Assembly (NCBI RefSeq): GCF_004322395.1
Contig: NZ_SCTW01000070.1
Span: forward strand, 1-53,106
Length of the DNA: 53,106 nt
Origin: Methylobacter sp.
GTDB taxonomy: Bacteria; Pseudomonadota; Gammaproteobacteria; Methylococcales; Methylomonadaceae
Direction of reading: 5' to 3'
The notes beneath the pieces were generated by a model. That model did not search any database. It was given only the letters and a program-made list of their open reading frames with translations, and was not told the origin of the DNA. Shown here in pieces: positions 18,475 to 26,205 of the stretch. The stretch's first letter is position 1, and the number at the start of each line of letters is the position of its first letter. The position numbers and the translations under genes are program-made.

Positions 18475-20127
18475 ATGCTGAAACTTGATGCCCTCCTCCA
18501 CCTGCCATCAAAAGGGTTGCTTGTTCAAAGAAGCCTCTTTCTGATCCTTTTAATAGGTGTGGAACTAACGTTGTTAACGGTGCGCTTTGATACTCAATCA
18601 TTTGAAGGCTCATCGTACCCGCTTTTAAACTTGCTAGGTTATTCCGGGGAATTTCTTAGATTTAGTATTGGCATTGCCGGCGCTTTCGTAATTTTTTCCA
18701 TATCCAGGCTTAAAATGACTTTCTCGCCATTAACGCAATCTATTCAACACTCAGCCTGGTTGAATTGGCTTTTTGCTCATGTAGCCTTGATATTCATATT
18801 TTATTGGCTGACGGTTATTTTATTCGAGAGCATTCCCAAAAGTGCGCTTATTGATACGGTGCGGGTTAATTTAGCCATTGTCGGCTGGTTGTTAACGGGT
18901 ATCTGCGCATTGGTATCGGTGTTATTTTCTATGACTTCGCCATCATGCTGGCGGCAATTTATACACCAACAACATAAGACACTGCTGGCCTCAGTTGTAG
19001 CGGGAGGGCTGATTTGGATTTTGGGTCAGGTCTCACAGCAGGCTTGGCAACCGCTTGCGAATTTAACTTTTTGGCTCTCTTTTTACTCGTTGAGAATGGT
19101 CTACCCCGAGGTTGTTTATGATGTATCTGAAAAATTATTGGGCACACCGTCTTTCCAGGTCTTAATCTCTCCGGAATGTTCGGGTTATGAAGGAATAGGC
19201 TTGATTGTGGTATTTTTAAGTATCTACATTTGGGTGACGCGTAAGGAACTGCGTTTCCCTCAGGTCTATGTTTTATTCCCTCTAGGTATTATGGCCATCT
19301 GGCTACTGAATGCGTTACGGATTGTAGTCTTGATTGCTATTGGCTCATCATTTTCCCCGGAAATCGCCGCAGGTGGATTTCATTCCAATGCAGGCTGGAT
19401 TACTTTTGTCATCATAGGCGTAGGACTGGTTTTGCTTTGCCAAAAAATGCCCTTGTTCAATAGCAAGCAAATTATACCCGACGCCTTATCACACGCAGAA
19501 ACATCATACGCAGCCCCGCTACTCGCTCCTTTTGTCATTCTGTTAGCCGCTCTGTTAATGACATCCGCTATGACAACAGGATTCGATTGGCTTTATCCGC
19601 TACGGGTTATTCTGGCTATCGTTACGCTGTGGCTGTTTCGAAAACATTACCGAGTGTATTTAAAGAACATAACCGGCACATCGATTGCCATCGGCTTTCT
19701 TGTGTTTATTATCTGGATAATGCTGGTTCCGACATCTGCCGATGCCAATCAGCAGTTTGCAACAGAACTTTTTAGCGTCTCACCCGTTCTTGCCGGTACT
19801 TGGTTATTATTTCGGTTTTTGGGTGCAACGATTACCGTCCCTATTATTGAGGAGCTTGCGTTCCGTGGCTATTTAATAGCAAAGCTGGTGAATACTCAGT
19901 TTGAATCCGTTAAACCGGGGCAATTTACTTGGCTTTCTTTTTTAGTCTCGTCTTTACTTTTCGGCCTATTGCATGGCGATTGGTTTGCCGGGACCGTGGC
20001 AGGGCTTTTTTTTGCTTTTGCACTCTACCGGCGAGGTGAGTTACTGGACTCGGTGGTTGCGCACATGACAACGAACTTATTACTTGCCGTTTATGTTATA
20101 TCGACAGGCTATTGGGCGTTATGGTAA
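18475..20127 (+). CDS. xrtE: Exosortase E/CPBP-family protease fusion (VPEID-CTERM system)
   Basis: 550 residues, polytopic membrane protein. The exosortase half carries the conserved Cys in SPECSGYEGIG (about residue 235), the Arg in LLNALRIVVLIA (about 285) and the His in GGFHSNAGW (about 302), the three catalytic residues of the family. The C-terminal half is a CPBP (Abi) intramembrane protease with EELAFRGYL (EExxxR), LFGLLHGDW and VVAHMTTN. This two-part architecture is that of exosortase E. It should cleave the short target's sorting tail and transfer or release it in the membrane, while the CPBP half may process the stump or a second site. The next gene, ubiG, is over 500 bases away and unrelated, so the module appears to be two genes. 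Confidence 0.93.
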   Translation: MLKLDALLHLPSKGLLVQRSLFLILLIGVELTLLTVRFDTQSFEGSSYPLLNLLGYSGEFLRFSIGIAGAFVIFSISRLKMTFSPLTQSIQHSAWLNWLFAHVALIFIFYWLTVILFESIPKSALIDTVRVNLAIVGWLLTGICALVSVLFSMTSPSCWRQFIHQQHKTLLASVVAGGLIWILGQVSQQAWQPLANLTFWLSFYSLRMVYPEVVYDVSEKLLGTPSFQVLISPECSGYEGIGLIVVFLSIYIWVTRKELRFPQVYVLFPLGIMAIWLLNALRIVVLIAIGSSFSPEIAAGGFHSNAGWITFVIIGVGLVLLCQKMPLFNSKQIIPDALSHAETSYAAPLLAPFVILLAALLMTSAMTTGFDWLYPLRVILAIVTLWLFRKHYRVYLKNITGTSIAIGFLVFIIWIMLVPTSADANQQFATELFSVSPVLAGTWLLFRFLGATITVPIIEELAFRGYLIAKLVNTQFESVKPGQFTWLSFLVSSLLFGLLHGDWFAGTVAGLFFAFALYRRGELLDSVVAHMTTNLLLAVYVISTGYWALW

Positions 20128-20651
20128 ACAGCAAACTAAAATGGACTATCTCATGAATCTAGGAGCCTGTCGGACTTACCAACTTTCTGTTGATCGTTCT
20201 CTTATTTTTCTTGCCCGCCGTGAAGCCCTGCGATGCTATGGGTAAAAAGCCCCGGAGCAAAGAACCGAAGACTCTCGAAAGCGCCCAAAGTTAAACCAAT
20301 GCGCATCATGCCGAGCGCCAACGGCTTCGTATAGGACTACATTTAGAATAATCCAATCAATAAGCGCTCCTCCACTTCAACAAACTGCATCAATATATAA
20401 AACTCATTCTCTGTAAGGTTCCATATATAAAAATCGGTTAACTTATCGTAAAAATAGCGATTACTTTCGTTAAGTGAAGATAACTTATCTGTCAAAGGCT
20501 AACTTCCAGTATTAAAATTTGCCACGGAAATTAAGGGATAAAAGTTCTACTGATATAATGATAGTAATCCAAGTTGTAGAAAAACAGCCCGTGGCAGAAC
20601 AACACATGACTAATAACCTAGTAATAAAGTAAACTATATAAACCTCAAATT
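20128..20651. other. Intergenic between exosortase and ubiG
   Basis: No gene seen. TGTCGGACTTA near 20168 matches an inverted copy near 10348. The stretch to about 20340 is GC-richer than its surroundings and may be remnant mobile DNA, but no transposase frame is readable. The right part is AT-rich leader of ubiG. Confidence 0.35.
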
Positions 20652-21371
20652 ATGGTTAGCACGATGACAGCAACAAACAATGTACACCCACACGAAATCC
20701 ATAAATTCGGCTCGATGGCGGAACGCTGGTGGGATACTCAGGGCGAATTCAAAACCCTGCATGATATTAACCCGCTACGTATCCAATTTATCCGGCGTTA
20801 TGCGGATATCGAAGGTTCCCGTTTCGTTGATGTCGGCTGCGGCGGCGGCATTTTAACCGAGGGCTTGGCTAAACAGGGCGCTGATGCACTGGGTATCGAC
20901 CTGAGTGAAGACCTGATCGACATCGCCGATTTGCACGGGCTTGAGTCCGGCGTTAATGCGCATTATCAAAAAATCAGCGCCGAAGACTTGGCCGAGCAAC
21001 AGCCGGAAAGCTTCGATCATGTGACCTGCATGGAAATGCTCGAACATGTACCTGATCCCGGCTCGATAATCTCCGCGTGCGCCAAAATGGTTAAACCCGG
21101 CGGCATGGTGTTTTTTTCGACGCTCAACCGTAAACCCAAAGCGTATTTGCTGGCTATTTTTGCAGCGGAGTATGTCCTGCAAATGTTGCCTAAAGGCACG
21201 CATGATTTTAAAACCTTCATCAAGCCTTCCGAGCTATGCCAGTCAGCGCGCGCGGCAGGTCTTGAATTGCAGGGTATGGTAGGGATCGAATACAACCCGT
21301 TCACCAAACACTTCAGCCTTGGCAAAGACATTGACGTCAATTACATCGCTGCTTTTAAGCGTTCCGCGTAA
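20652..21371 (+). CDS. ubiG: Ubiquinone biosynthesis O-methyltransferase UbiG
   Basis: 239 residues, the normal UbiG length. FGSMAERWWDTQGEFKTLHDINPLR is the family N-terminus (from about residue 19), VDVGCGGGILTEGLAKQGA is the SAM-binding glycine motif, and KGTHDFKTFIKPSEL is the UbiG-specific insertion. It catalyses two O-methylations in ubiquinone synthesis at the membrane surface. Two ATGs (20652 and 20664) are possible starts and neither has a clear ribosome-binding site. It is followed after 3 bases by the HAD phosphatase, then yciK and sufT, probably one transcript. Confidence 0.96.
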   Translation: MVSTMTATNNVHPHEIHKFGSMAERWWDTQGEFKTLHDINPLRIQFIRRYADIEGSRFVDVGCGGGILTEGLAKQGADALGIDLSEDLIDIADLHGLESGVNAHYQKISAEDLAEQQPESFDHVTCMEMLEHVPDPGSIISACAKMVKPGGMVFFSTLNRKPKAYLLAIFAAEYVLQMLPKGTHDFKTFIKPSELCQSARAAGLELQGMVGIEYNPFTKHFSLGKDIDVNYIAAFKRSA

Positions 21372-21374
21372 AAC

Positions 21375-22169
21375 ATGCCTGCCGATTTCAAATTATCCTG
21401 TGTATTATTCGACCTCGACGGTACTCTGGTCGATACCGCTCCGGATTTAATTTCATGCTTGAACCGGGCGCTAAACGTTCACGGCTTCGACATTGTTGCG
21501 CCTGAAATTATCAAACCGTTTATTTCGTATGGCGCTACGGCGATGATAAATGCGAGCCAGCCTTCAATTAACGACCGGTTAAAGGCGGATATTCTGGAAA
21601 CCATGCTCGCCCTCTATCAGAACAATATTGCCGAACATACGGTTTTTTTCTCCGGCATGGTCGATACGCTGGCTGCGATTGAAGCCCAAGGGCTAAAATG
21701 GGGCGTGGTCACCAATAAACGCGAACGCTTTACCAACCCGCTAATGGACGCCTTGAAGCTGACCGAACGTGCCGCCTGTATCGTCAGCGGCGATACCACC
21801 GCTAACTCTAAGCCCCATCCGGAACCGATGCTGGCAGCCTGCAAGCAGGCGGATGTCGATCCGCAGGAATGCGTTTATATTGGCGACGCGCAGCATGACA
21901 TTGTCGCCGGGAAGAATGCGCAAATGAAAACACTGGCGGCACTTTACGGCTACATTAACCCCGGCGATACGCCGGAAATGTGGGGGGCTGATGCGTTAAT
22001 CGAGTCTCCCGATCAAATTTCAACCTGGATAGCCACGGTAACTGCTCCCTGCGTTGCTTACATGGATGTAGGCAAGGGGCGTGAACAGGGAGCGGAAGCT
22101 TCGCCTAAAGCGCCTACTGTTGGTACTCTACCTCCTCCATCCATGGAGTCGTCACTGCCATGCCGCTAA
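21375..22169 (+). CDS. mupP: HAD phosphatase, probably MurNAc-6-phosphate phosphatase MupP, with a repeat-encoded C-terminus
   Basis: 264 residues. FDLDGTLVDTAPDL near the N-terminus is HAD motif I, VVTNK is motif II, Lys in SKPHPEPM is motif III, and YIGDAQHDIVAG is motif IV, so the catalytic core is complete. Proteins like this are often labelled phosphoglycolate phosphatase (gph). The ubiG-phosphatase-yciK order matches Pseudomonas, where the middle gene is mupP of the peptidoglycan-recycling bypass, so I favour MupP. The family normally ends near residue 222, here at QISTWIATV. The last 40 or so residues come from the dispersed element at 22036-22133 and have no counterpart in the family. 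The end overlaps yciK by 10 bases. Confidence 0.85.
   Translation: MPADFKLSCVLFDLDGTLVDTAPDLISCLNRALNVHGFDIVAPEIIKPFISYGATAMINASQPSINDRLKADILETMLALYQNNIAEHTVFFSGMVDTLAAIEAQGLKWGVVTNKRERFTNPLMDALKLTERAACIVSGDTTANSKPHPEPMLAACKQADVDPQECVYIGDAQHDIVAGKNAQMKTLAALYGYINPGDTPEMWGADALIESPDQISTWIATVTAPCVAYMDVGKGREQGAEASPKAPTVGTLPPPSMESSLPCR
22036..22133. repeat. Dispersed PTVG palindromic element, long copy (A), inside the phosphatase gene
   Basis: 22102-22133 is identical over 32 bases to the reverse complement of 25658-25689. The other end (22036-22052) matches 25692-25707 inverted, with one base difference in length. Together they define an element of about 100 bases with about 50 internal bases missing from the short copy. 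It is read in frame as part of the phosphatase and gives APTVGTLPP. It may extend to about 22155. Confidence 0.85.
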
Positions 22170-22888
22170 GAAATCAAGTCATCTTAATTACTGGTGCCGG
22201 TGGCGGCCTGGGCAGCACGGCTGCTTTGGCATTAGCCAAACACGGTGCGCATATTATTTTGTTGGATAAAAACATCGCTAAACTGGAAGCGGTTTACGAT
22301 GCGATTTTGACAATCAAGGCGCCCGAGCCGATCATTTATCCATTCGACCTGGCGGGCGCCAATGAAAACGAATACCAGGAATTGGCCGACAAAATTGAAC
22401 AAAAATACGGCTCCTTGCAAGGCATCTTGCACTCAGCGGTAGAGTTTAGCGCCTTTTCCCCGATCGCTACCCACAAAACAAAAGACTGGGGACATACCTT
22501 AAACGTCAACCTGAATGCGCCTTTTTTACTGTGCAGAGTTTTGTTGCCGGTATTACAAAAGAGCGATCATGCCTCCATCGTATTCACGTCCGATTCCTCG
22601 GCCAGGAAGGCTCCCGCTTTTTCAGGAGCATACGGCGTTTCCAAAATAGCAATGGAGGGTTTGGCTAACATACTGGCCGAAGAACATGAAGCTTTCGGCA
22701 AAATCCGGGTCAATACGCTGATACCGGGACCGATAGATTCTCCATTAAGAAAACGGGCCTATCCGGCCGAAGATAAAAGCAAATTTCCTGCAATGAAATC
22801 ACTGGCTCCCATTTATCTGTATTTATTCGGCTCAGAAAGCATAGGCATTACCGGTCAGGCTATCGATGCCCGAACTTTTTATCTGTAA
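22160..22888 (+). CDS. yciK: YciK-family short-chain dehydrogenase
   Basis: 242 residues, one-domain SDR. ILITGAGGGLGSTAALALA is the NAD(P) glycine motif (TGxxxGxG). The catalytic Ser lies in FTSDSSA and the YGVSK segment gives YxxxK. NTLIPGPIDSPLRKRA is close to the YciK signature. YciK proteins are conserved oxidoreductases of unknown substrate, often found after ubiG and mupP as here. It overlaps the phosphatase by 10 bases. The inserted element lies directly upstream, so its native ribosome-binding site may have been displaced; GGAG at 22145 is 12 bases away. Confidence 0.92.
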   Translation: MPLRNQVILITGAGGGLGSTAALALAKHGAHIILLDKNIAKLEAVYDAILTIKAPEPIIYPFDLAGANENEYQELADKIEQKYGSLQGILHSAVEFSAFSPIATHKTKDWGHTLNVNLNAPFLLCRVLLPVLQKSDHASIVFTSDSSARKAPAFSGAYGVSKIAMEGLANILAEEHEAFGKIRVNTLIPGPIDSPLRKRAYPAEDKSKFPAMKSLAPIYLYLFGSESIGITGQAIDARTFYL

Positions 22889-22898
22889 TTAAATCATC

Positions 22899-23447
22899 AT
22901 GACTGAAAGAGAAGACGTTGTTTTAACAAGGGATGTCAATATTGTTACTATTCCTGACGGTAACACCGGAACCTTAAGCAAGGGGCAAATAGTCACCATT
23001 TATCAGGCGCTTGGCGATAACTATACCGTAGTCACCGAACACGGCCACATGGTGCGGATTGCCGGAGCGGATGCCGATGCGTTAGGCAAAGAACCGCAGC
23101 AGTTGCATACATTGGTATCAGCGACCGATGCCGAGGCGGTTGAAAAAAACTGTTGGGAAGTGATGAAAACGATTTACGACCCCGAGATCCCTGTCAACAT
23201 TGTCGACTTGGGTCTGGTTTATCAGTGTAAAGTCACCCCGACAGAGGAAGGTTTGAATGATGTCCATATCATGATGACCTTGACCGCGCCAGGCTGTGGG
23301 ATGGGGCCGGTTATTCAAAGTGACGTGGAAAGATGCATTCGCGCACTGCCCGGCGTCGCCAGCGTTAATGTCGAAATCGTACTTGATCCGCCCTGGTCGA
23401 GGGAAATGATGTCGGAAGTGGCTCAGTTGCAATTGGGTTTATATTAA
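22899..23447 (+). CDS. sufT: Putative Fe-S cluster assembly protein SufT
   Basis: 182 residues. An N-terminal SufT-specific region (VVLTRDVNIVTIPDGNTG onward) precedes a MIP18/DUF59 domain with the motifs YDPEIPVNIVDLGLVY, MTLTAPGCGMG and DPPWSREMMSE, including the conserved Cys. SufT proteins act as accessory factors in maturation of Fe-S proteins. It begins 10 bases after yciK and ends 39 bases before the PilZ gene, in the same direction. No other suf genes are near, as is common for stand-alone sufT. Confidence 0.92.
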   Translation: MTEREDVVLTRDVNIVTIPDGNTGTLSKGQIVTIYQALGDNYTVVTEHGHMVRIAGADADALGKEPQQLHTLVSATDAEAVEKNCWEVMKTIYDPEIPVNIVDLGLVYQCKVTPTEEGLNDVHIMMTLTAPGCGMGPVIQSDVERCIRALPGVASVNVEIVLDPPWSREMMSEVAQLQLGLY

Positions 23448-23486
23448 AATCAGTTCAGAAATAACAATAATAAGAATTGAGAAAAT

Positions 23487-24137
23487 ATGATCACGTTTAA
23501 GGATATTAATCTGCAAGTTGGTGCGCGCTTGCAAATGATGTTGCACCATGGCTCCAAGCAGCTCATTTATTATACGGAACTCATCGGCTATTCAGATGGA
23601 GAGTACTTAATAATAAAGACACCTTTTGAGAACGGACTTTCCGTTCAACTGAAAGTAGACGAGCCGGTTATCCTGCGAATATTATCGGGAGTAGATGTAT
23701 TTACATTGACTTGTAGGATAAAAACCATCTTTAGAGCCCCGCACCATTATATGCATCTGAGTTTTCCGACGGATATTAAATCCATAGCGCTACGAGGCGC
23801 CGTCAGAGCCAAAGTGAATCTACCGGTACAAATCAATGGCGTAGCCGGAGCCGGGGTGATTACCGATATCAGTGTCACAGGTGCAGCGATAACTGCCGAT
23901 AAAGCACTGGGCGAGCTTAATGCAGAAGCTTTAATTTCTTTCGAGTTCCCTATAAAACCGACCAGTCAGAGTGCTCGCATAGATACCAGTGCGACGATTC
24001 GCAGCATTCAAGAGTTACCCAGCAAGAACAAAAACTCACTACCCAAGTTTTCGCATGGAATTTCGTTTCATGAGCTTGAGCTTACCAACCAAGTGATGTT
24101 GTTAAATCTTGTCTATGAATCGATGAATAGACTGTAG
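23487..24137 (+). CDS. YcgR-like flagellar brake / PilZ-domain c-di-GMP receptor
   Basis: 216 residues. The N-terminal half (about 1-100) is a YcgR_2-type beta domain and the C-terminal half a PilZ domain. The two c-di-GMP-binding motifs are present: RGAVR (RxxxR) near residue 109 and DISVTG (D/NxSxxG) near residue 132. It should bind c-di-GMP and convert it to an output on motility or surface behaviour. It is the only receptor seen in a window with at least four GGDEF proteins. It may be co-transcribed with sufT (39-base gap), although the functions are unrelated. Confidence 0.9.
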   Translation: MITFKDINLQVGARLQMMLHHGSKQLIYYTELIGYSDGEYLIIKTPFENGLSVQLKVDEPVILRILSGVDVFTLTCRIKTIFRAPHHYMHLSFPTDIKSIALRGAVRAKVNLPVQINGVAGAGVITDISVTGAAITADKALGELNAEALISFEFPIKPTSQSARIDTSATIRSIQELPSKNKNSLPKFSHGISFHELELTNQVMLLNLVYESMNRL

Positions 24138-24161
24138 TAATGCCCTTACTTAGGTAAGATT

Positions 24162-24908
24162 TTAAGGCGCAATTAACAAAGCAAACCCGGCGAAAACGCC
24201 ATAATCATCGGTTATAGTGGTCATACCTATCGTTCCGCCAAAATCCAACATCAGTTCAGGTGTCATTAAATAATTTAGAGTAGCTAAAAATTGGCTGGTC
24301 GGTTTTTGTTGTCTAGCTAAAACGCCGGAAAACTCGCCAGCGATGCCCCAGCGCTCGTCAATCGGATGCGATACGGCTATCGCCCAATTGTACCTGTATC
24401 GATCCAGATCCTCTTCCTTAAATCCCTTTCTCGTCACGCCGGCATTGACATCAATCCGCAAGTCGGAAATATCCTGGCTGACAATCAAATTGCCCAAATA
24501 ATCGGTGCGTCCTTGCCCCAGTGACTTACGCGCTGACGGCAAGACCGCCCCCGCTTCAAAACCGACAGCCAGCGTCGAGTTAATCGGATAATAATGTTTA
24601 AGCAGAACCGAGGTATTGCCAAAGCCGGAAATGGTTTCGTCCGGGCTACGGGATTTAATCCACGCTTCGCCGCCAACCAACAATCCCCATTGATCGGCAA
24701 ATGGATATTTCAGCAAAAAAGGCAGGCTATTACGCTCCTCTTCCATGCCGGGTTGATTCGATTGTACGCCGAATTCAACTTCCAGATGCTGCAATGCAGA
24801 CAATTCCGCCGGATTGGATACTGTGGGCCGGTAGGGTGTAACGGTAAGCTGTTCGGCTTGTGCAATCAAAGGTAGGGACAATATGAATAAGAGCGGGAGA
24901 AAACGCAT
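24162..24908 (-). CDS. Outer-membrane beta-barrel protein, MetA-type transporter family
   Basis: 248 residues. Signal peptide MRFLPLLFILSLPLIAQA is cut after AQA. The rest alternates short hydrophobic beta strands with loops (WGLLVGGEAW, AVGFEAGAVLPS, LRIDVNAGVTRKG, MLDFGGTIGMTT) and ends in hydrophobic residues, as expected for an outer-membrane barrel. It resembles the 'MetA pathway of phenol degradation' / transporter domain proteins common in methanotrophs and sulfur bacteria. The substrate is unknown. It is convergent with the PilZ gene and starts 210 bases before the divergent methyltransferase. Confidence 0.75.
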   Translation of the reverse strand: MRFLPLLFILSLPLIAQAEQLTVTPYRPTVSNPAELSALQHLEVEFGVQSNQPGMEEERNSLPFLLKYPFADQWGLLVGGEAWIKSRSPDETISGFGNTSVLLKHYYPINSTLAVGFEAGAVLPSARKSLGQGRTDYLGNLIVSQDISDLRIDVNAGVTRKGFKEEDLDRYRYNWAIAVSHPIDERWGIAGEFSGVLARQQKPTSQFLATLNYLMTPELMLDFGGTIGMTTITDDYGVFAGFALLIAP

Positions 24909-25118
24909 AAAAGTGGAATATGGGGTAAATTAAGTCTATCGATTTTACGCGAATAGCCGCAAAAAGACAGTTTTCCGGAGCAAGGAAAAGGAGTGTGTAG
25001 AAGTCAAAATCGGTGCGATGAATTTAGTATACTATGAAGTAATTAAGGAAAAATCCTTCTAATCCTAGAACTTCAATTAGTTGTCACTAAGGGTTAACCA
25101 AACAGTACCTAAAATAAA

Positions 25119-26102
25119 ATGTCGATGGCACACAAAAAAATTCCACGCGAATACGGTCAGCCCTGGCCCGATTATGAGCTGCTCGATGCGGGCAACGGCA
25201 AAAAGCTTGAACGCTGGGGAAAGGTCATTACCATCCGCCCTGAACTTCAAGCCAATTTTAAACCGGGATGGTCGTTTGCCCATTGGCGAGACATGGCGCA
25301 TTGGGAATTTGAAGAACAATCCTCAACCCAAGGCCGTTGGCTTAACATCAAACCGCATGCTCCCGAACAATGGATTATTTCCTACGGAAACTTAAATTTG
25401 GGTTTGAAGCTAACCAAATTCAAACATGTCGGCCTGTTTCCGGAACAACAGGCAAACTGGCGTTTTATTAAAGAACGGGTTAAAGTCGGTCAAAAAGTAT
25501 TGAATTTATTTGCCTACACCGGCGCGGCATCGCTGGTTGCCCGTAACAGTGGGGCGGAAGTGGTGCATGTGGATTCGGTTAAACAAATGATCACCTGGGC
25601 CAACGAAAACAAGGAACGTACGACTGCAAGGATGCAGAACGACTGCAAGGATGCAAGAGGTAGAGTACCAACAGTAGGCGCTTTAGGCGGTGCAGGAGCA
25701 GTTACCGAGGTAGAACAATGCATGGAGCTATTGCCGAGTAACCTTTCCGACATTAAATGGGTGCTTGAGGATGCGTTAAAATTTGCCCGGCGTGAATTGA
25801 AGCGGGGCAATAAATACGACGGCATCATCATGGATCCTCCCGCCTGGGGCCTAGGCGTCAAAGGCGAAAAATGGAAATTGGAAAATCACCTGTCCGGCTT
25901 GATAGAAGCAGCGTACGGACTGATGAATCAGGGAGCTTTTTTAATTCTTAACACCTACTCACCCAAATTAGAACCGGCAGATTTGGCAACATCTGCCGGG
26001 CAATATTTTTCTGCAAATCAACTTGAAATAAAACAACTGTGGATGCCGACAAAAACCGGTAAGGAGCTCTATTGCGGCAATTTATTGCGGGCGATCAGGT
26101 AA
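25119..26102 (+). CDS. Class I SAM-dependent methyltransferase (RlmI-like) with an in-frame repeat insertion
   Basis: 327 residues. An N-terminal beta domain (GNGKKLERWGKVITIRPE) precedes a Rossmann methyltransferase with VLNLFAYTGAASLVA as the SAM motif and IIMDPPAWG as the NPPY-type catalytic motif, as in PF10672 proteins. The target is presumably RNA but is not known. Between NENKE (about residue 168) and IKWVLEDALKFARREL (about 212) lies a stretch of roughly 35 residues with no place in the fold. It is encoded by a 16-base direct repeat plus the short copy of the dispersed element, and it keeps the frame open. The gene stands alone. Confidence 0.88.
   Translation: MSMAHKKIPREYGQPWPDYELLDAGNGKKLERWGKVITIRPELQANFKPGWSFAHWRDMAHWEFEEQSSTQGRWLNIKPHAPEQWIISYGNLNLGLKLTKFKHVGLFPEQQANWRFIKERVKVGQKVLNLFAYTGAASLVARNSGAEVVHVDSVKQMITWANENKERTTARMQNDCKDARGRVPTVGALGGAGAVTEVEQCMELLPSNLSDIKWVLEDALKFARRELKRGNKYDGIIMDPPAWGLGVKGEKWKLENHLSGLIEAAYGLMNQGAFLILNTYSPKLEPADLATSAGQYFSANQLEIKQLWMPTKTGKELYCGNLLRAIR
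25621..25707. repeat. Dispersed PTVG palindromic element, short copy (B), plus a 16-base direct repeat, inside the methyltransferase gene
   Basis: CGACTGCAAGGATGCA occurs at 25621-25636 and 25640-25655. The element follows at 25658-25707 and is an internally deleted version of the copy at 22036-22133, in inverse orientation. It is translated in frame and gives VPTVGALGG. Confidence 0.85.
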
Positions 26103-26205
26103 GGTTATTTTGGCTGTGTCTATCTGAAAAAATAAATGCACAATACTTGCGGAGGCTGTTTAATTAAAATCGGCAATCCATACTCTTAAGCAACGTGTAG
26201 CCCTA

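Noticed and set aside
10340-20175. Matching TAAGTCCGACA / TGTCGGACTTA at about 10348 and 20168 as ends of one transposon
   Set aside because: Only 11 bases match, the interval contains normal genes including fba, and no transposase is present.
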